From: Epiperipatus broadwayi
Lineage: Eukaryota > Onychophora > Udeonychophora > Euonychophora > Peripatidae
NCBI GenBank assembly: GCA_028023455.1
Contig: JAQFVV010012418.1
Location: 8,861,244-8,925,243, forward strand
Reading direction: 5' to 3'
DNA length: 64,000 nt
Positions within the stretch are counted from its first letter, which is position 1; the number at the start of each line of letters is the position of its first letter. The notes below the pieces were generated by a model. The model ran no database searches, was not told the origin of the DNA, and saw only the letters and a list, made by a program, of their open reading frames with translations. A program made the position numbers and the translations under genes. Positions 24,198 through 37,700 of this stretch are shown here, in pieces.

Positions 24198-26406
24198 TTA
24201 TAATAATAATAAAGTTTTCAAACTTGAATCAGTCAAACTATTTTTGTGTTTATTTTTAACATAATTTATTAAAGAAAACAATTGTTCACAATTATATGTT
24301 GAATCAAGAAGGGTCAAAATTCCAAAAGCTAGTTGGCCAGCATTCAAATAATTAATTTGAAAAGAATGCAAGCATTTAAAAATTATATATAGTGATGTTT
24401 GTTCCATAGATGTCTGAATTTCTTCTACCAGTGCTACCATTTCTTGAAGTTTTGGAACCAAATACTTTTATTTTGATTTTACAAAAGCTCCACTTGTAGT
24501 TCTATAATGAATATTCCAGAAAAGCTTTAACATCTATTTAATTTCAAGTTACATTTTATTGGATATAATATAAATTTCATCATTCCCAGATGTTTTTTAA
24601 AATCTTGAAATCTGCTTGTAAAGGGGTCTAAAATGAAGGTTACCATTTCTACAAATATTTTACAATCAATTTTTTTTTTTGATTTGGAAGGCTCAATCTA
24701 TAATTTCTTAAATTTTTAAAAATTACAAATTCATCTTTAGTAACATCTTCCAAAAATACTCCCATTTTTTGCTCAAAAATAATAACTTCTTATAATTGTA
24801 AAGCTGAATTTGCTTATCATTGTAATTTCAGACTCAACTTATTAAAATGATTGGTCATATTAATCAAGAAATAACAATGTTGAATTCATTCTGTGTTATC
24901 GAGAAACTGTAAGTGTTCTGCATTGCAATTTTTACATTTCAAGAAAATATTCACTTTTACCCACTCAAGGATCCATTTTAATGTGTTCACCCTTGATTAT
25001 CATCTTACAGATGTAAATGAAACAAAATAATTATGCAGACTACCCATTTCTTCTAACAATATTAAAAAGTTAAACCACTAAACATCACATGATCGCCATT
25101 TCTTATGCTAGCACATAACTGTTACTAAACAAGCATAACTCTCCATACAGTAGTGCCACTCATAGGTTTGTAGTTAAATAGAGATAAAAGGTGGTTGGGT
25201 GCAGTGCTCTGAGATCCAAAGCTCCTTACTGACAAAAACCACAAGTCAGAAACTAGTCTGGGGATATTGGATGAGTAGGCACTAGATGGGGATTTTTTGC
25301 GCAAGCCTTCTGGCATCCTTTGATTACTCTGGTTGGCACTGAGTGTCACTACTGTATGGAGAGTTTTGCCTGTTTAATATTAAAAAGTCTATGATTCAAT
25401 ATTTTAGATTGGATCACATTGATTACTGGTACAAAATGTCCATTACACCTTTCAATTGTGGTAATAATCCCAATGATTTTGCAACTAAAGCTTCTTGGTG
25501 CAAAATACAATGAAGTGAAATAATTTCATAGGAAATATGAGTGGAGAATAATTTGACAAATGCCTTGTTTTTTTTTGCAATTATAGCAGTGGCATCAGCA
25601 ATTGCATTGCATACTACTTGATCAATATTTTTGTTTTTATTTTGTAAATATAAGTCTTTATCTGTAGTATGTTTTTCAAGTGACATATCAAGAAGTTCTT
25701 CTTGAACTCCAGAAGATGAAGCAGCATTGGATTATATTAGAAATATCACTTGATTTACCAACAGCAATGAATATAAATTCAGCAGAATTAATATCCATAA
25801 TTTTCATATGTGAAACTTTTTCCACAAATAGTTACAATTCTTTTCTTTACAATTCTAGCTGAGAGGGGTAAATCCTCCATTTTTTAACATATCTCATCCT
25901 AATTTTTATAACTTTAAACAAAATTTTGGAGACATTGCACATGCAAGTTTTTAAAAATTTGCCATCAATAAATGATTGACCCACTTTTGATACTTTAAGG
26001 ATAATATAAAACTTGCTTCAGTAGTATTTGACAAAGATTTCTTCCAAGTTACCAAACTTCTTTATTGAAGTAATGCTTTTTTTTATTATAATTCTTCAAC
26101 AGCTTTCCTTCTATTATTACCACCAGGATACTGTTTACTAAAATCTAAATGTTTTCCAATGAAAGATTCAATATTACTAGATTTATTATTTTGAAGTTGT
26201 AAATGACAAATTAAGCATTTAGGATTTGCACTTATTTCTATAAATGCAAATTTCTCTGTCCACATTTTATTGAAGTTTCTGTTTTTCTCAACTAATTTTC
26301 TTTTTCTTGAGCTTATTATTTTGTGAGGGTGATTATCATAAATTTTAATATAATAAAAATTAAATTGTTTATAACTTAATGCTGAGTTAAAGCACATATA
26401 AATCAA
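24198..26406 (-). pseudogene. hAT transposase remnant (GTF2IRD2/ZBED-like)
   Basis: Broken minus-strand frames in the correct order. At 26086-26340 an N-terminal part contains NFNKMWTEKFAFIE and PKCLICHLQL, the BED-type zinc-finger-like start of this transposase group. At 25423-25686 is HCILHQEALVAKSLGLL, a conserved segment of the RNase H-like core. At 24198-24330 is STYNCEQLFSLINYVKNKH, the C-terminal hATC dimerisation motif. The parts between are cut by stops, frameshifts and the family C insertion. No function is expected. Confidence 0.75.
25082..25378. repeat. Repeat family C, hairpin copy inside the hAT relic
   Basis: AACTCTCCATACAGTAGTG at 25138-25156 is inverted at 25344-25366 (CACTACTGTATGGAGAGTT), with further pairing outward (AAACAAGC/GCCTGTTT). 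The body 25163-25340 is unique to this family. It is also found, in inverse orientation and incomplete, at 34284-34436, and diverged at 19670. It splits the transposase pseudogene, so it is younger than the hAT insertion. Non-autonomous element, mechanism unknown. Confidence 0.7.
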
Positions 26407-27071
26407 ACAGAATAAAAATAATTATGTGGCAATTCTAGATTACAGATTATAATGACAGTTCTACTGTTCACATTATAGTGTTCAACATAATGAACTATAG
26501 GCTATTTTAAATTTAATTCTCTCCTACTCATTACAATAATAAAATTAATACAATTATATTACAAATTATATACATAAATAAAATATTTTTAATAATATTA
26601 AATTTTTAATAAAATTTATATGATTTTTTTTAAAATCCAAAATAAGAGAGCTGCACTTTTTCCACTAAAGAATCACATGCTACTCTGGGGCCACTGGTTC
26701 CTAATCCCTGCTCTAGTGTTGAAAATATGCAGGGAAAGTTGTGTTATGCTTTGCTTGTTATATTTATTGTCTATATTGATTAAAATATATTTTTTCTTCC
26801 ATTATTTTTTCTGCATTGTTATATGAAATCAAATATATAAAGTTATAATATTTAAACAATTTCATAAGCACTTTCTTAATATAGTACAATTTCTATTACA
26901 TTTTTCAATCACATTGACAATATTAAACTGTTAATAATCTTTTTCAAAACTACAAATGTACAAAAACATGTTAACTACTATCATAACTATAATACCATTA
27001 TAAATATACAATGAAACATGTTTATGTTTTAATATACATTAAATCAACTGTGTATATATTAATTCTAACAA

Positions 27072-27093
27072 TATATATATATATATATATATC
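27072..27093. repeat. (AT)n microsatellite
   Basis: Uninterrupted TA dinucleotide run of about 22 bp. Confidence 0.7.
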
Positions 27094-27213
27094 AATTTGA
27101 CAATATATATATATTATTAAATTCAAATGTGTTTACCATATTAATACTTTCATTTATATAATTTTATCATTTTGAAATCATCCTAAAAACTTAATTTAAA
27201 TTATGTTTAATTG

Positions 27214-27699
27214 TGAACACAGACTTTTAAGCACCTTCAATTATCTACACTATCTTATACCACTGATACACATGACCACACACATGTAGACAAGATAAAT
27301 AATCACCAATGTACATATTTCATGCTGAACCAGCACTCATCAGTTGGTCCAGATCATCATCTCTCACACCTATATATAATCAGTGCTCAGTTTATATTAA
27401 CAATAATATTGGCATCAGCATGGGATTTGGGCATTCCATCATCAGATTTTTTCAATAGAATGGATGACTGAAGAGTTGGAGGAGATTGAAGCCTGTCCAT
27501 TAAAGCATGAGGATTTGTTATCTTAATATAAACTGAGCACTGATTATACATGTGTGAGAGATGATGATCTGGACCAATTGATGAGTGATGGTTCAGCACA
27601 AAATATGTATATTAGTGATTTTTTTTTTTTACATGTGTGTGATCAAGGGTATCAATGGTATGAGATAGTGTAGATAATTGAAGGGTGCTTGAAAGTTCC
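27214..27699. repeat. Repeat family A, second inverted dimer
   Basis: The left arm (27214-27398, minus orientation) breaks at TTTATATTA and is joined to a longer + orientation copy starting ACAATAATATTGGCATCAGC (27399-27699). Arms pair over about 180 bp (for example CAGTTGGTCCAGA / TCTGGACCAATTG). The join point differs from that of the dimer at 12371. Confidence 0.8.
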
Positions 27700-28816
27700 A
27701 GATATGTGAAAAATGTCTGTATTTCAAAATATTATGTTTAATTCTGAATTAAACTCATTTTTTATATATATATTATTTATATTTTTGAATATATATTCTC
27801 TATATATTTATCATATTTTTCAATTATTACTATAATTAATACTTAAAATCTTTATTCATATCAACTAAATTATAACAACATATATACCTTACATATATCA
27901 CCTAAATTATTTTTAAAACATATATAACTTGCTGAACTAAAAAATATTGCAAAATATTAAAATGTGGATGTAATGTAATATGATATAAAATTGCTAGTTA
28001 AAGGAATTCAGAAGTTTTTATGCATAAACTTAGAAACCTCATTAGCCAAGTCAGATATTTCTTTACTCCACAACTAGTGTATACCATAATAAACTCATCA
28101 ATTTTTTTTACATCTTATTACCCAAACATTTTCCAGCCTTGATTTTATTATTTTTTCTTCTTATCCTATTTTAATGAAAACTATTTCCTTAGTTCCATCA
28201 TCTTGTCCTTATATTTGACAATTTCATTATAAAGATCTAAACAAAAAATCATAAAATCTCTATTTCTTTTACTTCCTTTTATCTTTTAATTTTTCTCGCC
28301 CTCAGTACAATTTGTCCTGATTCTCTTTTAACATTATACACTCAAGTAAATAAATATGAGTTTATTTTTTTAATTATAATAATTTTTATTTGATTAATAA
28401 TTCACAGTATCTATAATCATTTAAATATTAGCAATTTTTCACCTGAATGTTTATTCATATTTGTTATGTATTATTTTATTAGTAATGTCTCCTTTATCGT
28501 TTTTTATTATTATTATTAGTGTAGTATATCATATTTATACTTTTATTTTTACATTTATAATCTATTTATTTTGTGTGTAAAAATATAGGGGACTTTTTGT
28601 TTTAATCCTTTTTTATTTGAATTCTTTGTCTCCAATATACAGTATTTAATTGTGATATTTTTAAGATATCATTCTTTGCAATTTAACTCCATTCATTTCA
28701 TTCTTAAATCTTTAACCAATTAATTTTTGGCACTGTAATTGACCATTATTTTTCTTTCTGCTTTATTTTTTATTGAAAAAGTTTAAAATGTTAAAAGCAT
28801 AAATGCAAAAACAAAG

Positions 28817-28915
28817 GTCATCGTACCGCATTGCAAGCAAGTAGTTGGTTGCAGACGGGTGTGGGTTCGCGTCCCGGCCGATGCTATGACATATGAAAAA
28901 AAAAAAAAAAGCCAT
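28817..28915 (+). mobile_element. tRNA-derived SINE, diverged copy 2
   Basis: Shares the B box (GGTTCGCGTCC, 28864-28874) and the GGCCGATGCTATGACATATG plus poly-A end with copy 1. Its 5' half is different and lacks a clear A box. Either a sister subfamily or a copy with a replaced head. Confidence 0.65.
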
Positions 28916-31288
28916 TTGGAGGAAACAGGAATAAATAAATAAAACAATTTAAAACATAAGTTCAAATAACAAACATATTTTTTAAAATTTTCAAATGATC
29001 CTTTAATTACAAAAAAAATAATGAGAAAGTTAGATATTTTTATTTGATGTCTCTGAGTAAACAAGTAAAAAATTATGTTTAAATGTAATAATGCTTAAAA
29101 TAAAAAAGGTTTATACAAACATTGTAGCACATTTTCTTCTCAATGGAGTTTCTGTAATTTCTTGAATTTATTCTATTTTTAACACTGATAGCTGCTGCTA
29201 TCTGAATAATTTAGTTAGATTTAAAAACTGTGACAGTTTTTAATTGTTAATTTACTCAAAGTCTTTTTTAATTAAAATTTTTATTATCAAACAAACACCA
29301 ATGGAAACTTAATTGTTGTGTCAATAGCATAATGTGATGACAATTTATTAAGGGGTTAATTTTTTTACTATTACTTATAAATTTACTTTCTACAAAGATA
29401 ATAGATTTTTTTTGTTTTTTTATTACTATTAAATTATTATATTTTCTCTTTAATTTATTTATAATTTTTTTTATGTGCTTTATTATCATATATATTAATT
29501 TTTTAAATCCTTTTTCGTAATGAATCTTTATTATTATTATTATCTTTTATTTTTATATTTCTTTTTTCTATTATTATTTTTATTTATCTTTAATGTTAAT
29601 CTTGATTAAAACAATAATCTTTAGCATTATCTATTCTAAAAATTATATTATCTTTATATTTTATATCTATATTTGAAAACCAGTTTATAATATTTTTATT
29701 ATATTTTTTGTGTATTATTGCTTCTATTTTAATTTTTTTTTATTAATCAATGTATCTAAGTAACTCATTTTTTTATTTTTCTATTGTAAATTTTATATTT
29801 TTATTTATTTTATTTATAGTTCTGTGGAAGGCTGTTGAACAGTCAAAACTATTGGTTTGATTTAAAAAATATATAAAAAAAATTGCATTGTATTAAATGC
29901 ATATGAAAGTATTTAAATACTATTCTTCTTTATAAACAAAGAGCTTTGCTAATTGCTCACCAAGCTTTGTTGATAAATGCTTAGCAAGAGAAAGCATTTA
30001 AAATATCTCTATCAGAAACCACACCCAAACCCCAGACCAATGGTTTCGTGCTTTGGCATTCCTCAGTGAGGTACTAGGATAGCTTCAGACACTAGATCTA
30101 AAAATACCAACCCAAAGTCAGCATTTATTGAAGAATTAACCATTGAGTAGAAAATCTGAAATGTTCAGACACCTATATGTCTTCAAACCCAGCTATCTAA
30201 CTCAATGGGGCTGAGAGATATTCAGCCAAACCATATATTAATAGTCTTATCAAGATAACATCACTTAAGACTTAAAGCAAAGACTATAGTCAATAAAAAA
30301 ATAGTCATATATCACATGACCCAATTTTTTTCCTCTTTATATTTGATTAATTAAAGATATAGGATTTAGTTTACATAGGAATTCTAAGATTATATATTTT
30401 AGTAAGTTTAGTGTATTTTGCTTATTGTAAAGATTTGGAGTAGATTGATTTTCATTCATTTTCTTTTTGTTTATATTTTGAGTAACATTTTATTCTTTAA
30501 ATTAGCTAATTGAGCTATATAATGCATATAGTGTAAAAATTATGAGTAGAATCATTAAGTTAGTTCAAAAGGAAAAAAAAAAACAAATCTCCAACTTATA
30601 TAATTAATAAAAGTGGCAAAATAATTTGACACCACATTTATGTCTATAGTAAGTATATAATTTGATTATTTTATTAATAATTTAATCAAATTTAAGGTGT
30701 TTGACATTTTTAGTGTAATTGAGTAGCAATGATTGTTCATGAATTGCATGCATAATAGGAGAACATGGTCTGAGTTTCTGCATTGGTGAATGGTTTGATA
30801 TTGTGGAGGTTAGATGAAGAAAGCACTTTTAAAAAACAAAAACGAAAAAAACTTGAAAATATTTTACAATTGTGTGTTTATAATTTTTGTAATTTATGTG
30901 ATTATAATGTTATGTTATAGCTTTGGACCTATAGAGAAAATATATTTAGCATTATAATAAATTAGACCTTTGTATAATATGGAGTAATTCCAAAGAGACA
31001 TTTAATGGCTCATAATTGCATGTTTAATTCTTCCCATGTAATTATTAAATTAAAAATTATGATTTTATAACTGGACTTGTGTATTATATTTAACTTTTTT
31101 TCCCTCACCTTCTATCATTGAAATTGTGTAGAAGGTGAGACATAAGACAGTTGTTTAAACCATGCATGTTTTTTTTTGATAAATATTATAAATATATTTA
31201 CACATACACAACCAAGAAAAATTACTTATTTATAGAAGTATATTCATTCATAATTAAACTTTTTAATTTATTATTATTATTTTTTTAG

Positions 31289-31423
31289 CTGTTTACCGCC
31301 AAAGAAATGCTGTGATGAACAGCATGTCTGTTGCTACGTTGTAAATATTGAAGACTCAAACATTGAGAACAATTCTCCTAAATATTTTGGCAAACTGAAC
31401 ATTTGGAATATGTGGTACTTTTG
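31289..31423 (+). CDS. WBP1/VOPP1-like membrane protein, cysteine-rich exon
   Basis: 135 nt between a T-rich acceptor (TTTTTTAG) and a GTAAGT donor, entering in phase 2 and leaving in phase 2. With the flanking bases it encodes CLPPKKCCDEQHVCCYVV, an acidic spacer, and NIWNMWYFW at the membrane edge. The CC-x4-CC pattern followed by a tryptophan-rich WYFW just before the transmembrane segment is the hallmark of WBP1, WBP1L and VOPP1 (WYFW or WWFW in vertebrates). These are type I endosomal/lysosomal or Golgi membrane proteins that bind WW domains of E3 ligases and WWOX through PPxY motifs (family knowledge). Whether it is closer to VOPP1 or WBP1L is not resolved. Confidence 0.8.
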
Positions 31424-33954
31424 GTAAGTTAAAGTATACAAAATGTTAGAAGATACTTATATAAAGAAAGTTATTATTGATGCTGATAAACTTTCTGGAA
31501 ATCATTAAATATATAGATTTTTGACATTGAAAAGCTATATCTGTTAATGACTTGATTGATATATAAATTATTTATTTAAAAATTCTTTTTGGATTCAAAA
31601 TTTACACAGTATGAACTTAATTTTGTAAAAGTTTTTTATAACTTGTTAATTATTAATGTCTTAAAAAATCAAGAGGAAGGGGGGAACCATTTCTTGTTAT
31701 AAACCACATATGCATATATGCTAAATAAATATGGGGGGGGGGGATCAGGAAAAGAATTTATCTTTTTAAAGTACATTTTAATTTTTAATAGCAGCTATAA
31801 ATTAAAAGATCTTAAATTTAATGCACATTAAATTTCATATTTTACATACATGTGGTCACTTCCACATATAACAAAATTTTAGTTAAATAATGTTACTTTT
31901 AATATAATGAAAAAGCTATTTGTTATATACTGCATGTATTTTTATACTGTATTGTTATATGTTGCAAAATGAATTTTTTTTAAATGATTTAAGTCAAAAA
32001 TTTCAATGTATAGGTAGGTCTAGAGATCCTAATATTCCCTATTACCCATTCAATTACAGCAACCAAATCATTTCCCCAGATCAAATTTATTTTCTTTTTT
32101 ATTCTATCCTATTTTAATATTCAAATAAATGTTATGACTATTTATAAAGAAAAGATAGTCTTTATAATTTAACTTGAATTTTATTAATGCTTAGCATGCT
32201 TTCGATATGTAAAATATCATAATAATAGCTATGATAATAAAATCTGTTTTGTTAGTTTGGATATATTTCTTATTCTTGCTACAAACTTCTTAACAAAAAG
32301 AATAAAAAATCTTCACCTGATTTGCTCTCTTCCTTTTTATGTTTTTTCCATGAAATTAATTCTGAATCTCTTTCAACAATCTACTTTCCAAAAATACTCT
32401 TCCTCCCAAATTCACATCCTGTGTTTAGTTGGTATGCAGATATATTTTCATACCAAATAAATTCTTTCATATATTGTTCTAAATTTTTTTTTTATTCTTT
32501 ATAGTTATGAACTATTTTTTATTCATATTCTTTTTTCATAATAACTTCTTTTTCATTAAGCAATTTATCAATGCTTTTTTCCACCTCTCATAATTTTATA
32601 CATAAGTATTAAGATGATTATATGTTTTATGGAATACAACCATATAGTAGTGTGTATATAAAGTTGAAAGGAAAAGTAGAAATAAACACAAACATATTTT
32701 TTTGTAGATATTTTCTATATTACTCTAAAATAACAGTTAAGGATTAAATCATTTTGAATTAAAAAAAAAATTATAAATTAAACATTGAAAAAGGTTTAAT
32801 TAATATTTTATTAATTCTGATTTTGAAATTAAAACAAGCATATTTTTATGTTAAAATAAATATACTGGTAATTCTAAAATTCCACAATCTATTTTGATTA
32901 GATTACTTTTTTATAAATTAAACCTTGTATAACATATTTTAATCCTACAAAGTTGTTTTTCAGAGGATTAAAGTGAATTGAAAAGAGTCATTAACTTTTT
33001 TCAATCAAGATAGGAAACTTGTTTTTAATTACTGTGTTTTTAAATTCCAGCCTGGCTAAAAAGATTAAAAAAAGATTAGGAGAGTTTTTTTTACAGTTTT
33101 ACAGATTATGACAACAAGATTATTACTATCACGAAAATATAATTGAAGGCAAGATAGTGGAAGTCCAGCTGCTACTGGTAGTTCACAATGGTAGAGTTTG
33201 GATTCACATGGAAATAAAGGACTGCTTTCTGTGTTCTCCATAGCCCATATTGTCTACTAGACAGTATGCCTGAAGTTATCAAATTCTGGACTAAATGGAG
33301 CTGACTGCATGGTAGGCTAATAGTTATTGGATTATACTTTTCCTGAAGATGACAGTGAACCAGTTTATTGTTCAGAAGGGACCAGCTTACCCAGAGAGTC
33401 CATCAGCTTGTTTAAGAATTAATTTATACATATACTGTTTTATATATATGCAGAGAAGCACAAAAAAGATACTGTATCATATATATAAAGTACAGCTGGT
33501 GAGTTATTTTAAATAATTTCTTGAAAATGACACTTGTAATTTTTAAAATTCCATTTTTTTAAAAGTAAATAACTTTATTCAACAAAAAGTAAGATGTGTT
33601 TCCAGTTTATTTATTAAAACTAAAACTTTTTAGTGAAAATGACATGTAAAATCTATAATTTAAAAGTAAACAAGTAAATAATTTTTGTTTGAATTAAAAG
33701 TCTATAAAAGAAAGGATTGATTCATAGATAATTTTATTTTAAAAAAAGTAAATTCCAAGAATCTTTCTGGATTAGGGAAAAAAGAAACTTGCTAGAGTGT
33801 TTTTAAAGTCGTTTACAATTAATCAGGAGTAACCTGAAAAAAAAAAAAAGAAAAACTTTGATGAAGGATTGTCAAAAGAGTAAATATTTTTTAAAGAAAA
33901 ATTTTATTTACCATACAAAAAAGAGACCAATCAATAGTTTTAATTTATATCATT

Positions 33955-34770
33955 TTTTATATATATATATGCACATCATATGTATCATTAAAATCTGATA
34001 GCTTAATTTTTTTATTATATAACAATTGACATGTTATGGTACATCTGTGTGCTTATATGGATATGTGTCAGGTAGACACATACATATATTAAAATTCAAT
34101 CATTTTATTATTATTATTATTATATGACAATTTGCATATGTTTGACTGTGTGCTTATATAGATATATATCAGGTAGACACATGTGTTAAAATTAATCATA
34201 TTTTTTATTATTATATGACAATTCAAATGTTAAAATATAATATGTTTAATAAGTTTATAATGACAAATTAAAATATATGATATAAACATCACATGATCAC
34301 CATTTCTTATGCTTACACAAAGTGTTTACACAGAGGCTAAACTCTCCCTACAGTAGCACCACCAGTGCATGCCAGAATAATCAATGTATGCAAGAAGGTT
34401 TGTGCATAAAATCCCTATCTAATGCCTACTCATCAATGTTAGTATGCGTACACATTTCCATGCACACACACATATATGTTAAATCAGTCATTAATTATGT
34501 ATTATAAAAAATGAATTTCATTTATAGGTTTATGACAAGTCAAATATGTTTATAAATTATTATATATGTATGTGTGCTTATATATATGTGCTTTATGTAT
34601 GGATATATTTGTAAATCACAATGTGATAGCTTATTATTTATTATTATATGACAATTCAAATATCTTCATTTTATATTATATAGGCATGTCTGTGTGCTGA
34701 TATATATAGGTGTTTTATGTAAACCTATTGGGACATATATGTAAACTACACTGTAATAATGGATTTCTTT
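33955..34770. repeat. Degenerate tandem repeat, unit roughly 100-125 bp
   Basis: About five diverged units share ATTATTATATGACAATTCAAAT, then TGTGTGCTTATATAGATATAT, then CAGGTAGACACAT or GGTGTTTTATGTA, then an AT-rich TTAAAATTAATCA. A family C fragment (34284-34436) interrupts the array. Unit boundaries are approximate. Confidence 0.6.
34284..34436 (-). repeat. Repeat family C fragment
   Basis: AAACATCACATGATCACCAT, ACTCTCCCTACAGTAGCACC and ATCCCTATCTAATGCCTACT match family C in the orientation opposite to 25163-25340. The outer AACATCACATGATC end is also seen at 25082. Confidence 0.65.
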
Positions 34771-37700
34771 TTTGGTATTAATCAAAATCAGAAGGCTTAA
34801 TTTATATGGATAGCCGTATTTTGCAGATTTTAATTTCATTTTCATTGTTATTAATAAATTGATATTTCACTGTTAAAGTTATTCCAGTGAATTTACTCAG
34901 TCTTAAATAGTTTTAGAATATTATATGTTAGGATTATATCTCTTGTTCATAGTAACAGTTATAGAGCTTTTGTTGAGCTAGATTTGTGCATAATAGTCTG
35001 TTATATATAAAAGGGGTTTATATTTAGTGTTTATGGACATCCAGATGATGATGATCCTGGATTGACACAAAGGGGATATCCCTTAAAGTTCGTGCACTAC
35101 ATTTTATTTAGTTTAGTATTTATTAGAAATTAAGTTTATAGTTGGCCAATACGTTAAAGATACTAAGTGGTCAGAGCATTGACAATGATCAGCATGGTTT
35201 AGTATTCCAGCATTATTGTTATTATTATTATATATTCTGATTGATTAGCCCTTAAGTTTGTGAATCCAAATTAATGTTTAAATAATCTTTTCCAAGCTGG
35301 CAAGGACTAAATAATTAGCCTTGTCTATAGTAGACCCATTTCAAATCCAGTCACAAGATTGACTGTTGATTTTTTTCTATTGTTGAAGTTTCATGATGAT
35401 GATGAATGATTATTACTTTGGGGGATTGTTGGTAAACTTATAGTTACTTAATAATGTGTTGATCTCTTAGGCTCATTGCTCTTCATTCCTCATTATCATA
35501 CTCATACTTTTTCCATCATTCCTTTTATATTTAATTATATATTTTATTTATTTGATGCTGATTTTCCATCACCCCAGGTTTACCCTAGACTTCATACCAT
35601 TACAATATATATTGTAACCGGACAACACCCAACCCCACTCTTCGTTGGTTTAATTTCCTGATGAGCATATCACAGGAAGAAACTATCGATTGGCATTCCC
35701 CAATGCAGACGTCACCCCACCTACAACAATATTTCCTGCTCATCAGAGGATGTAGCCCATAGAGACTGGAAGTATCTAGAAATTTGTGTGTTTGGTTTTC
35801 CAAATGGCACCACTAGAGTTCCATCTCACTACAACCTTACTTACCATCGTCTGATAATACATACCTGTGGACATAATAATTTTGCAGTAGCTTTATCATT
35901 ATTTTAATTTTTTTATTCATTACCTGGAGTAAAAGCTTAATAAATTTAAAATTAAATAAATTATAAAATGAATATATTGTAAAGATATACATATATGCCG
36001 TTACATCACTTTCAAATGAAAATATAAAAAAAAAAAAAAGATCAATAAATAAAATTAACTTAAATTGATATATATAAAAATAAAAATTCAAGTAATAAAT
36101 ATATAAAATGCTCTTATAGTAGACTGATTAAATAGTTATTTCAAATTAAAAGTAAGTATAAAGAAAAGTTAAAAATCCAAAAACAAAAGATTGATTTTAA
36201 GAAATGTAAAAGAAAATAATAAAAACTGTTAATTTATTTTCTTTTGAGGTTATTTTTAACTATAGTAGGATGGAAATGAATTTCTATTGAAATATAATGG
36301 CAAACAGGTCCTTAGAGCAGATTAATTTAAAGATTATATATCAGGTAAGAGATTAAAAAATTACTAGTGAGAAGAAAACACTGGTGTTTCCCACTCTAAA
36401 ACAAACTAACCAATAAATATTCGTATGAAGATACAGTCCAAAGAGAAAAATCATCATCATCTATGAGAACCACACTAAGCTATGAGAGATCGATCCTGGA
36501 ATTTGGTGATAGGGATATGAAATAATATAAAACGAGAGATTAGATTAGACTTTTAGTGATTATTGATTAAAATATTTTTTGTACCTGTATTGTGGATCTC
36601 TAAGATGTAGGGGTCATACAATAGACTTCATTCTCTCAGTTGTGCTGACTGAGACAGCCTCCAGAGTAGCAGTTCTCAAAGAATAACAAAATGGGATCTC
36701 CAATAGGAAAATCTACTAATTGATGATGGACAAAGCTTTGAACTGGCTGTGTAACACGTCAATGACTATAAGAATGGCCTTCAATAAACCTGCTGCAGTG
36801 CGAAGGATTATGGGAAGTATGACTTTTTTAAAATGAGATTTGAACCTTTGACTACCTATCTTAAGAAAATAAGAAATTTCAATTATTAAACCTGAACATT
36901 ATTTGTCACAGAGGAAATATTTTATCTGACAATTAAATTAAATTCTAAATTATTTATTAAATATTTTAATGTATAATATGTTTGCCACATGACTGGAGAT
37001 TGTTTCCCTAATTTAAATTAATACGCCACTTATAATGAACATAATTTGAAAATACATATAATGATGCAGTTTGGCATATCCCAAGATCTCTTTCCATGTG
37101 GAAAAACATCTAAAGTTTTCCAGTGTCATTTTCATCCTCATTAAATTAATAAATTTGAATTTGGGTATAAATGATTTCATATGTTCATTAAGATTATGTT
37201 GGGTTAAGTAAGGTTAATTTTGGGATAATTGTTTCATAGTTGGTGCTGGTGGAGGGATGTACAATGTATTTGTCAATGCAGACTGGGGAAGCTCATTGGA
37301 TTCTCATTCCCTTGTGTCATGTTAGTATAGAGGGTACATCATCCAATTGAATGCATGACCCAAAAATGGAAGCCATCACATTACAAATGGTAGTAGAGAT
37401 ATTTCCTACATGATTGATTTCTCATGCTCTGGATGGGGATTATAAGTCGGCAATAGACAGTTCTCCTTCTCAGTATGGAGCATTTCCTTTTTCCACATAT
37501 ATTCAGGTGATTCCTTTGCCAGACAGACATACATTCCTGTAATGGGCAAGGATCATTATATTTCTTTAATAATATCATGTTACAGAATTCCTGCAATCAT
37601 GATTTTTCTTATGTTATCATTTCTTTTTTTGCATTGATCACATTGGTACATTATTAAACCAGCATTGGTTTGGACACAAACTTTTGACCTGGATTTAAAA

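Larger units (their letters stand above)
23670..26710 (-). mobile_element. hAT DNA transposon relic, nested insertions
   Basis: Terminal inverted repeats: left CAGGGATCAGGAATATTTTTG (23670-), right end complement CAGGGATTAGGAACCAGTGG (to 26710). The 8-bp flanks CTCTAAAT and CTCTAGTG match at 5 of 8 positions, a plausible worn target duplication. CAG(G)-type ends, 8-bp duplication and about 3 kb size fit hAT. The transposase reads on the minus strand in pieces. The element is interrupted by a family A fragment (23763-23919) and a family C hairpin (25082-25378). Confidence 0.75.
17358..31288 (+). other. Intron of the WBP1-like gene (13.9 kb)
   Basis: GT-AG intron, phase 2. It contains the second family B copy, the nested hAT relic at 23670-26710, an inverted dimer of family A at 27214 and a SINE at 28817. 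The remaining stretches (17358-19660, 22060-23660, 27700-28780 and 28920-31280) are AT-rich DNA without recognisable genes. Confidence 0.55.

Noticed and set aside
25125-25349. 74-codon minus-strand frame
   Set aside because: It is entirely within the family C hairpin repeat.
28861-28880. Functional tRNA gene at the B box
   Set aside because: No matching acceptor stem or proper A box; poly-A tail and relatives show it is a SINE.
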